Shown here one piece after another: positions 27,938 through 36,597 of a stretch of 48,049 nt of DNA. Within the stretch, counting starts at the first letter, position 1. Each line of letters begins with the position of its first letter. Made by a program: the position numbers and the translations under genes. A model generated the notes under the pieces. The model was not told the DNA's origin, searched no databases, and worked only from the letters and a program-made list of their open reading frames with translations. Origin of the DNA: Enterococcus villorum (GTDB lineage Bacteria; Bacillota; Bacilli; Lactobacillales; Enterococcaceae); contig NZ_BJWF01000018.1 in NCBI RefSeq assembly GCF_007990225.1, positions 1-48,049 on the forward strand, read 5' to 3'.

Positions 27938-30900
27938 TTATTTTACTGGCACTTCTACAGAAACCAATTGCTTGCCATCAAAACTTAAGCTTTCAATCGT
28001 GAAAGTTTTAGCTGATGCAGGAATTTTATTGCCGATATAAACTTCAAATTGATTGTCAGCTTTTAATTTGAATCCTGGTTTATATTCTTTACCAGCAACC
28101 GTTAATTTGAAGGAACGAATATCCCCTTTGTATGTGCCAGTTAAATATTCATTAGGAACCAATTCTGGTTGAGAAACAGTCACTGCTTGACTAACCAAAA
28201 CATTTCCCGCTTTATCTATTCCTTCTAATTTTACTGATTTTGAAGCTGTAGTGATTTTATTACCGATATAGACTTCAAATTTATTGCCTTCAGTCATTTT
28301 AAAGCCTGGCATGCTTTCTTTACCATCGACGACTAATTTGAATTTTTTAATTGCTTCGCCTTTAAAAGTTCCAGTCATGTATTCATTACCACGAACAAAT
28401 TCATCAATCGCTAAAGTTGGTGATACCACTGTTACTTCTTTTGTCACTAAAGCTTGCCCTGATTTGTCTAAGCCAATTAAAGTAAAGTTCTTTGTTCCTA
28501 CTGGTACTTTGTTTCCAACATAGACTTCAAATTTATTGCCTTCAGTGATTTTGAATCCTGGGAAAGCTTCTTGACCATTGACTACTAATTTAAATTTCTT
28601 AATGGCGTTACCAGTAAAAGTACCTGTCACATATTCATTTCCCAAGATATATTCATCTGTTTGTAATTCAGGTGATTGAACCGTTACTTCTTGTGAAACA
28701 ATTTCTTGACCATTTTTATCTAATCCCACGACTGTCACGGTATTTACGTTTGCAGGTACTTTATTCCCAACGTAAATCTCAAATTTATTGTCAGCAGTTA
28801 GTTTAAAGCCTGGCATGCTTTCTTTACCATTCACAATTAATTTGAATTTTTTAACACCTTGACCATCGATTGTTCCAGTCAAGTACTCATTGCCACGAGT
28901 GTATTCATCAAAGTTGAACTGAGGTCTTTCAATCGTAACATTTTGTTCTGCAATTGTTTTCCCTGTTTTATCTAAGGCTTCTAATTTTACCACTTTTGAG
29001 CTACCAGTAATTTTACTTCCGATATAGACTTCAAATTTTCCATTGGCTAATTTAAAGCCTGGTTCATATACTTTGCCATCAACAGTTAAGCGTAATTTCT
29101 TAATACTGTTGCCTTCATAAGAACCTGTCATATATTCACTACCTAATGTAAATTTATCGACAGACAATGAAGGAGCTTGGACTTGGACTGTTTGAGAAGC
29201 AACTTGAGTACCAGCTGGGTTAAAGGCTTTTAAAGTAAACTCTTTTGTTCCTTCAGGCACACGATTTCCTACATAAACTTCAAGTTTTCCGTTCACTAAT
29301 TTAAAGCCTGGTTCATAGGTTTGGCCATTGACAATCAATTGGAATTTCTTGATGTTTCCAGTAATCGTACCAGTGACATATTCATCCCCAGAGACATAAG
29401 GGTTAAGCGTTAATTTTTGTTGATTTTTTGCTTCTAACGCTTCTTGGGCTTGTTGAATCTTCGCTAATAATGCTGTTTTTGTGTCGCCGTCTTTTAATGC
29501 TTCTACTTTGGCTTTCGCTGCATTGATTTGTTCTTGCGTATTCTCTGGTTTTGGTGTATCTCCATTAAATAAGGCATTCACAGCATCTGTTGCCGCTTGT
29601 ACTTTTGCTGCTTCTTCTGCGTTAGTTGCATCTAATGCTTGTTGTGCAGTCGTGATTTTTGCTAGCAATGCTGTTTTTTCTGGACCATCCAATAGACCAT
29701 TTACTTGATTTTTTGCTTGATTAATTTGTTCTTGAGTATTGGTTGGCTTCGGTGTTTCTCCATTGAATAAAGCATCTACTGCATTTTTTACGCCGTCATA
29801 ACTTGAGGATTGTAAAATCCATTGGTTTTTCTCATTCATCTTGAAGGTATATGATTTACTTACGGTATTTGATAGTTGAACATTACCATTAACAGCTAAT
29901 GGTGCTTCATTAGTTGTTATTATTAGAGAATCTCCAAAGACCGGACGATCACCGGAGTTGTTATCTAAGGAAGTGATTTTATCTTGGTAAGTTCCTCCTT
30001 TATATTCTTAATTAATTAAGTTTTTATACGTACCATACATTGGATGGGTGATTTGAATTTTTCCGATTGTTGCATTGCCTGGGACCGTTCCAGCAAACGT
30101 TCGTACATAAGTTGCGTCAGGATTTGAATCAATTTGCGCAACAACTTGACCTGTGGAAGACTTAAGTTGGATTTCTTGTAACATTGCTGCCATTGTGTTT
30201 AGTTGATTTTGTAATGCTTGTTTTTTCTGATTAATGATTGGATTACTACTTGGTAACGCAGTAATTCTTTGTTGAATTGAATCAAATACACTTTGCGTTG
30301 CTATTTAAGCCTCCCCTTCCACCTCGATAGTACAAAGAGTTTAGATCAATCTGTATTTGATCCGCTGTATTTGCCACTAAATCGCTTGCTGCTTGCAAAT
30401 TTGGCTCAATGTAATCTGTCCAATAGCCAGAATCTTGTGGGACGATTTGTTGCAAACTATGTCTAATTAGGTCAATCCCCTGTTGCGTCACGCCATTTTG
30501 TAAAGAGCCATCTGTTTTAAATAACGCTGACATATAGCCATTGATTTCCTCCGCATGCTCTAACAAACTTTGAGGAGCATTGGATGAAGCACTAATCCCA
30601 ATGGTACTACCAGCTACTTCTGGACCGTAGCCTGTCCAAGTTACCTTACAATTTGTTGTATCTGCATTGGCTGTAAATGTAATAGTAGTTGTATAGTTTC
30701 TAACAAATATAGTAGGAGTGTCCGTATCAACGTAAGAATTTTCGACTTTTACATCTTTTGCACTAACATTAAAATTAATTGGATCGTATGAACGTGTTGC
30801 ATATGTTAAAACAACTTTATACTGAGCGCCTATGATTGTAGGCCATTTCACTGTATAGCCACTTTTAAAAGGGCCGTTGGTACTAGGAAAATTATTCCAG

Positions 30901-31238
30901 CTATATTGCAAAGCATCAGTTGTTTCTGTTGCTTTTGCTGTTTTGGTGTTTTCCTTTGCTGATGCAGAGGATGAAGAGGAAGTCCCTTCTGATCCTTCGT
31001 TCTTTGCAACTGAAGATTCTGTTGTGACTGTCGGTGTCTCTTTAGCAACTGATGAAGCAGTTTGCGCTGTCTTATTTGTTGTATCCGTTGTTTCTGTTTT
31101 TTCTTTGTCAATTGCTTCTTGCGCATAGGTTAATGAGGGACCTGCGACACTTGATAGAAGAATCAAACCAGCTGCTGAAGCAGATAATAATTGTTTTCTA
31201 ACTTTTTTTGCTTTTGATAGATTTTTTTTCTTTCCCAT
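27938..31238 (-). pseudogene. Large secreted repeat protein (adhesin-like), broken by a frameshift and an in-frame stop
   Basis: The gene starts at 31238 with AGGAGG upstream and encodes a signal peptide (about 1-40, ending SLTYAQ). A Ser/Thr/Lys-rich linker and an adhesin-like head follow (YSWNNFPSTNGPFKSGYTVKW). The frame breaks near 30285-30305. Removal of one base, for example one A of AAA, lets it run on into ATQSVFDSIQQRI. A TAA inside (TTAA)3 at 30008 then stops it, although the same frame continues beyond to 27938. The downstream part has two helical modules of the Cry D-VI type (AVNALFNGDTPKPENTQEQ). Six Ig-like repeats of about 66 residues follow (EYVTGT..GN..KKF.L.VNG...PGFK...N.FEVYVGN). 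There is no LPXTG, WxL or other anchor, so it may be released or bind non-covalently. The two lesions suggest an inactive gene. Confidence 0.85.
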
Positions 31239-31589
31239 TTTAATTAAAACCTCCTAATGAATTTCTTTAACAATAATTTTTATTGTTTAAAAAAATTATA
31301 GGTGATGGATAAAAAATTTTTTTCTTGTTTTTTTAAAACAACGATTGATTAAATAAAAAAAATAAAAAACAGCTGTAACTTTCCTTTCAAAGTTATTTTA
31401 TTAATAAGGAAGCTTAATTTTATTTTGGCATTTTTTGTAGATAATCATCCCTCGAGGAACTTACCTATTTTCGTTAAAATCAACTAGCCTTCTTTTTTTT
31501 GAAATAGAAAAAAAAATAATTCTTCTCCCACATAATATGCTTAGTTCTCGAATAGCTATTCATATCAATAGGAGGAAGGAAGAAATACA
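31239..31589. promoter_or_regulatory. Divergent promoter region between two surface-protein genes
   Basis: 351 bases separate the starts of the adhesin (minus) and the M60 protease (plus). On the minus strand a TATAAT (about 31297-31302) lies some 60 bases before the adhesin start, but no good -35 accompanies it. Both genes have strong AGGAGG sites. The spacer is extremely AT-rich with long A/T runs. No clear operator was recognised. The layout would suit shared control, for example by the Mga-like regulator, but this is speculation. Confidence 0.5.
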
Positions 31590-34500
31590 ATGAAAAAGAA
31601 AATGATCGTTACTTCGGCTACCGGAATCATGTTATTCTCAAATTTACTTGCGCCAAGTGTGCAAGTATTAGCCGCTCAAGAAAGTCAGTCACCTACCAAT
31701 GCACAAGTGACTCCTAAAACCACTACCCAAAGTTTTACTTTAAAAGGATATTATGATCGACCTTTTGCTAAAATTGATGTTGCAAAAAGTAATTTCCGTT
31801 TACAAACCTATGCAATCCAGCCTCACTCAAGGTTTTATAGCCAAGTTTATGCAAGTATCAAAATCACACGTAGAAGACAGACAGTTTTCTCAAAAGATTT
31901 TGTTGGTGAAGAGTCTTTAAGCGCCACACAAAAAGACATTGTGCTAGAAGAGGGCGACATTGTGAAAATTACCCATCGTGAGGCAAACGATACTCGCTTT
32001 GTGGCTTCTGATAGCTCTTTGAAAGGTAATACTTCTGGTCATTATACTTATGTCGTCAAAAATGGACAGTTAAGCAATATCACTGAGCAATTGGCAGAAG
32101 CGACAAAAGCAGTCAATGATTTATATACTGGCGACACACCTAAACTAGGCATTACCCAAGCACAAGCAGATGCCGCTGCCGATAAATTAAACGCACTGCC
32201 TGATTATTTAACTGAAAAGGATGAACTATGGACGAAACTAGAAAAAGCCTATAACGCTGTCAGTGATCAAGCACAAGGTTTTACCTTAAAAGGTTACTAT
32301 GATCGTGTATTTGCTCAAATCAGTGTAGCTAAAAATAATTTCCATTTGCAAACACTCGCATTACAGCCACATTCAAGGTTTTATAGTGAAGTTTACGCAA
32401 GTATCAAAATCACACGTGGCGATCAAACGATTTTTTCAAAAGACTTTGTAGGTGAACAACCGTTAGCTGCTGAACAAAAAGATATTCCTTTACAAAACGG
32501 TGATATGGTTACAATCACTCATCGTGAAGCAAATGATACTCGTTTTGCTGTGACTGACAAAACCTTAAAAAATGATACTTCCGGTCAGTACACCTATGTT
32601 GTAGAAAACGGAACGCTAAAATTAGACCCTGTGACCTTGCAAGTAAAGGAAGCATCAAAAGCGATTGATGCTTTATTTATCGGGAATACACCAAAACTGG
32701 GGGTTACCAAAGAACAAGCAGATGCTGTCGCTGACAAATTAAATGCCCTTCCTAATTTCCATCCAGAATTAGATAAATTATGGAACAAGCTAGAAAAAGT
32801 CTATAACGCTATCAGTGTTCAAGAACAAACACAAGGATTTATCTTAAAAGGTTACAATAATACAACCTTTGCTCAAATCAATGTCGTGAAAAATAGCCTA
32901 CACTTACAAACACTTGCTGTACAACCACATTGGGGTTTTTATAGTGAAGTCTATGCTAGTTTACAAGTAAAACGGGGAGCACAAGTAGTTTATAAAAAAG
33001 ACTTTATTGGCAACCAAACCTTGACTGCCGAACAAAAAGATATTTCTTTAAAAAATGGAGATATTGTCACAATCACTCATCGTGAAGCAAATGACACTCG
33101 TTTTGTTGTGACAAACCCAGCTTTGAAAGGCAACACTTCTGGTCATTATACCTATGTCGTGAAAAATGGACAGTTAGACAATTTAACTAGTCTAATTACT
33201 GAAGCTACCACTGCTGTAAACAACTTATTTAATGGAAACACACCAAAACCTGAAAATACGCAAGAACAATTAGACGCCGCTTTAGAAAAGATCCAAGCTT
33301 TACCTAGTGACTTATCAGAGCGTAGTGCTTTGCAGAAAAAATATGATCAAGCGTATCTTGCATTAAACACCTATAAAAAAATCATGTTTACTAGCCCTTA
33401 CCCAGGAAACACCGCAGCTGCTGGTATCCGTATGGGAGAAGACCATGATCGTCAAGATTTAGGTATTCAATTAGCAAAAGGCGCAAAAATCACAATTAGA
33501 CAAACCAACCCAAAATTCACAGCTCAAATGACTTTGCGTTTATTAACAAATAACTCAAAAACAGAATCATCCGTTAATTTTACGACGAATAACGTGACAC
33601 TAACTGCCAAGGATTTAGCCGTGCCATTTGTTTACACACCTTATCATCAAGCAAATGGAGAAAAACCAAAATTGGAATTTTCTATTGAAGGACAAAAACT
33701 TCTATTGCCAGTATTTAGTAAAAATGCGGATGTGACGGCCTTCAAAGATACTTGGAATCAAACAAAAGGCTATGCACTAATTAAAGGAAAAAGATTCCAA
33801 ACCTTCTTACCAGAACAAAACCGTAACCAAACATTAAAAGTTGATCTTAATCAACTAATTGATAAATATGATAACAATATTATTGGATTCTACAACGAAT
33901 TAATTGGCTTATCCGACAATGATCCAAATCCATTAAATCGTGCTTCTGAGCGCAGATACTTCTACAAAGCAGATGCTTCAGGACCTGGTGCACTTTATTA
34001 CGGAGGACTTTGGTCCGCTCAAACAAGTACTTCAGCAGATGCTTGGTTAGGTGATGGCTGGGGTGTTCTTCATGAAACTGGACATGGTTATCAAGGTAGC
34101 TTTATGAATAAAGGCATGGATGTCGGTGAAGTATGGAATAACTTATATGGTGTCATCTACAACTACAAACATATGGGGAAAGCCGCTGCGGATAAAAATT
34201 CTTGGCTTTATGATTATGGACACAAACAAACACTTGAAAACGCCTTAAGAAATATCATCAATAGCAATGATCCAAAATTTAATAGTCAAGATGTAAGGAA
34301 AAAATTAATTATTCTTTCAAATATCGTTGATAAAGCTGGAAATGAAGGTTTCAAAAACTTCTATACAAGTTATCGAAAATTTGCGAATGAGCCAGGATTT
34401 AATGCGAATAACTATCTATTACCAGATTTAATTACTACAGAAATGGGAGCACCGAAGAAAGTTGATTTCTCAGCTGTCTTAAATGCTTGGGGCTTAACGG

Positions 34501-35447
34501 TATCAGATAAAGCAAAACAAACAGCTAAAGAAAATGATTCTCAACAAGTGGCTCATTTAGCTCAAGTCGTACCTGATAATCGATTAGATGAAGCAATTCA
34601 ACAATTAACACAAAACAATCGTCTAAGTTCTGTTTTATCTTTAGTCACAAACGAGGAATTAAAACCATTGAATCTAAAAAGTAACGTGACATTAAACTTC
34701 AAAGATGGCGAACTATCTGAAGGAATGAAACTACGTATTTTAGATGGCAAAAAACTTTATAAAGAAGTTACTTTAGGGAAAAATCCTGTAACAATTAAGG
34801 ATATGCCAAATGGTGTATACGCATTAGAACTAGAAACAAACACTGGCTATATTCAAAAACCATATCTCTTTGTAAAAAATAGCGGAACGATGACAATTTC
34901 CTTAAACAATTATCTGAAAGAAGCGACAGAAGCTGTGAATCAGCTATTCCAAGAAAACGATAAGCAAAAGATTAAGACAAATCTTATGCAAAAAGACATT
35001 GATCAAGTAAAGAAAAAAATCAACGCAGCACCAGACAGTAGTCAAAAACAAGCACTATTGGCTAAACTTGACGATGCCTTTAATCAACTACAAGAGTTCA
35101 CTTTCCGTGGATTAGGAAATTCACATTTTGCTTCATTTAATGTTGCAAGTGGTGTCGCTACTGTTCGGACAATCGCCAATACTCCACATAGTTATTTCAC
35201 CGATCGCTATGCCAGCATTACGATTGCACGTAACAGTAAAACCATTTATCAAAAAGAATATATTGGTGATCGTCACTACGATGCTAAAACTGACACGATT
35301 GAATTAAAAGAAGGCGATTTAGTCACTATTACGCATCGTGAAGCCAATAATACCCGTTTAGCAATTAACCATGCAAACTTAAAAAATAATACAAACGGCA
35401 CTTACCGCTATGATGTAAAAAATGGTCAATTGGTTCTAAGAAAATAA
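31590..35447 (+). CDS. Secreted M60/enhancin-family zinc metalloprotease with mucin-binding modules
   Basis: 1285 residues with a signal peptide (1-30, ending VLA-AQ). The catalytic domain (about 598-970) has the zinc motif His828-Glu829-x-x-His832 (HETGH) and a third ligand Glu847 (GMDVGEVW), fitting the M60 pattern HExxHx(8-28)E. These peptidases cleave mucin-type glycoproteins. Three N-terminal modules (about 48-160, 230-342, 416-529) and one C-terminal (1169-1283) share LQT-AIQPHSRFYS-VYASIKI and VTITHREAN. They match the putative mucin/carbohydrate-binding module found in enhancins. Helical spacers of the Cry D-VI type (A-NxLFxGxTPK) separate them. No cell-wall anchor is visible, so it is probably secreted. 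The RBS AGGAGGAAGG is strong. It is divergent from the adhesin gene, which uses the same spacer module. Confidence 0.93.
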   Translation: MKKKMIVTSATGIMLFSNLLAPSVQVLAAQESQSPTNAQVTPKTTTQSFTLKGYYDRPFAKIDVAKSNFRLQTYAIQPHSRFYSQVYASIKITRRRQTVFSKDFVGEESLSATQKDIVLEEGDIVKITHREANDTRFVASDSSLKGNTSGHYTYVVKNGQLSNITEQLAEATKAVNDLYTGDTPKLGITQAQADAAADKLNALPDYLTEKDELWTKLEKAYNAVSDQAQGFTLKGYYDRVFAQISVAKNNFHLQTLALQPHSRFYSEVYASIKITRGDQTIFSKDFVGEQPLAAEQKDIPLQNGDMVTITHREANDTRFAVTDKTLKNDTSGQYTYVVENGTLKLDPVTLQVKEASKAIDALFIGNTPKLGVTKEQADAVADKLNALPNFHPELDKLWNKLEKVYNAISVQEQTQGFILKGYNNTTFAQINVVKNSLHLQTLAVQPHWGFYSEVYASLQVKRGAQVVYKKDFIGNQTLTAEQKDISLKNGDIVTITHREANDTRFVVTNPALKGNTSGHYTYVVKNGQLDNLTSLITEATTAVNNLFNGNTPKPENTQEQLDAALEKIQALPSDLSERSALQKKYDQAYLALNTYKKIMFTSPYPGNTAAAGIRMGEDHDRQDLGIQLAKGAKITIRQTNPKFTAQMTLRLLTNNSKTESSVNFTTNNVTLTAKDLAVPFVYTPYHQANGEKPKLEFSIEGQKLLLPVFSKNADVTAFKDTWNQTKGYALIKGKRFQTFLPEQNRNQTLKVDLNQLIDKYDNNIIGFYNELIGLSDNDPNPLNRASERRYFYKADASGPGALYYGGLWSAQTSTSADAWLGDGWGVLHETGHGYQGSFMNKGMDVGEVWNNLYGVIYNYKHMGKAAADKNSWLYDYGHKQTLENALRNIINSNDPKFNSQDVRKKLIILSNIVDKAGNEGFKNFYTSYRKFANEPGFNANNYLLPDLITTEMGAPKKVDFSAVLNAWGLTVSDKAKQTAKENDSQQVAHLAQVVPDNRLDEAIQQLTQNNRLSSVLSLVTNEELKPLNLKSNVTLNFKDGELSEGMKLRILDGKKLYKEVTLGKNPVTIKDMPNGVYALELETNTGYIQKPYLFVKNSGTMTISLNNYLKEATEAVNQLFQENDKQKIKTNLMQKDIDQVKKKINAAPDSSQKQALLAKLDDAFNQLQEFTFRGLGNSHFASFNVASGVATVRTIANTPHSYFTDRYASITIARNSKTIYQKEYIGDRHYDAKTDTIELKEGDLVTITHREANNTRLAINHANLKNNTNGTYRYDVKNGQLVLRK

Positions 35448-35480
35448 CTCGTTCATTTGAAAATTTTACTCACTAAGTAA

Positions 35481-35536
35481 GAGGCCGGGACAAAAGTATT
35501 TCGCTCCGAGAAATAAGTTTTTTGTCCCAGCCTCTT
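35481..35536 (+). terminator. Terminator of the M60 protease gene (GGCYGGGACA type)
   Basis: AGAGGCCGGGACAAAA pairs with TTTTGTCCCAGCCTCT (one mismatch) around a 24-base loop and is followed by TTAAATAAGG. It lies 34 bases past the stop. The GGCTGGGACA core is common in enterococcal terminators. Confidence 0.75.
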
Positions 35537-35557
35537 TAAATAAGGATGATCTATTTC

Positions 35558-36451
35558 ATGAAAATACCAAGAGATCAAAAAATTGATCATTTACGCGCCC
35601 TAGCTATTGTTTGTATTATCCTTGCCCATACAGGTGTCCAAGGAATTATTTTCAATGTGCGGTGCTTTGATGTGCCATTGATGGCTTTTTGTTTAGGAAT
35701 TTCCTATTTTTACAGCAGTAAAAACATCCCATACCTTGCTTATTGCAAAAAAAGATTTCGTCGCTTGTTAGTGCCCACCTATCTTTTTTTAATTGTCTTA
35801 TTTGTTACATTTTTCTCACTGGATACACTAACAAATAGCCCTGTTCATTTTCAGCCAGATTATATTTTACGTGCTTTTTTTTTGGATACTGGCTATGGTT
35901 ATGCATGGATCATGCGTACCTTTTTCTTTGTTTCTTTAGTTATGCCTTTTTTATACAAATTGAGCCAAAAAGTAACGACATTTTCGGGTATACTTGGTCT
36001 ATTTTCTCTCTTATTAGCTGTTCAAGTATTTTTTATTTACTTAGCAAAAATACTTCCAGAAACTTATCAATTTATTTTCGTTCAGCTCGTTCCGTTAGCT
36101 TTTGGTTATTGTCCAATTGCTTTTATTGGATTGCTTGTCTCAAAAATGACCGTAAAACAGTTGATCCAATTAACAATAGCTACTTTCTGCTATTTCATCA
36201 CTAGTTTTTATGTATTGGGATTACATGGTTTAACCTTTTATAAATATCCACCACAGTTACCTTTTATTTTATATGGTTGTTTTTGTGTCTTATGTTTATG
36301 GCTTCTTTTAATTAAATACAAAGGGAGTTTTTTAACCCCTATTACAAATTATCTTTCTCTTCATTCACAAGAACTTTATTTTATCCATATTTTCTATGTT
36401 TATATTTATGAGTTCTATTTATCAAAAGCAGGCAATTTATTAAATAATTGA
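35558..36451 (+). CDS. Membrane acyltransferase family 3 protein
   Basis: 297 residues with about nine to ten membrane helices. The N-terminus DQKIDHLRALAIVCIILAHTG contains the family's active-site His region (R-x(10)-H). PLMAFCLGISYFYS and KKRFRRLLVPTYLF follow, typical of the O-acetyl/O-acyl transferase group (OafA/WecH-like). It probably acylates a surface polysaccharide or cell-wall sugar. At under 300 residues it is shorter than many relatives, and the C-terminal helix ends abruptly (SKAGNLLNN). The start is the ATG at 35558. AAGGA lies 11 bases upstream, while the in-frame ATG at 35546 is too close to it. Confidence 0.82.
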   Translation: MKIPRDQKIDHLRALAIVCIILAHTGVQGIIFNVRCFDVPLMAFCLGISYFYSSKNIPYLAYCKKRFRRLLVPTYLFLIVLFVTFFSLDTLTNSPVHFQPDYILRAFFLDTGYGYAWIMRTFFFVSLVMPFLYKLSQKVTTFSGILGLFSLLLAVQVFFIYLAKILPETYQFIFVQLVPLAFGYCPIAFIGLLVSKMTVKQLIQLTIATFCYFITSFYVLGLHGLTFYKYPPQLPFILYGCFCVLCLWLLLIKYKGSFLTPITNYLSLHSQELYFIHIFYVYIYEFYLSKAGNLLNN

Positions 36452-36553
36452 TTTATCAATTTTCTTTATCTATTGACCATGTCGTTAGCTAGCTTGTTTT
36501 TATTAAATAAAGGTAAACAATGGATGAGAACTAAAAATTTGAATTTTTCAATG

Positions 36554-36590
36554 AAAAACAGGCTGGGATAAAATTTCCCAACCTGTTTTT
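36554..36590. terminator. Terminator between acyltransferase and P-type ATPase
   Basis: AAACAGGCTGGGA pairs with TCCCAACCTGTTT (one G-U) around a short loop. TTTTTT follows on the plus strand and an A-tract on the other side, so it can serve both convergent genes. Confidence 0.78.
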
Positions 36591-36597
36591 TGATTGA

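Noticed and set aside
27938-29839. Possible CRISPR-like or DNA repeat array.
   Set aside because: The ~200-base periodicity is protein-level: six diverged Ig-like domains in one frame, with no short identical repeats or spacers.
30848-31126. 92-codon Gln/Lys-rich frame inside the adhesin N-terminus, and its plus-strand counterpart.
   Set aside because: Out-of-frame reading of the low-complexity Ser/Thr/Lys linker; the signal peptide and head domain are clearly in the other frame.
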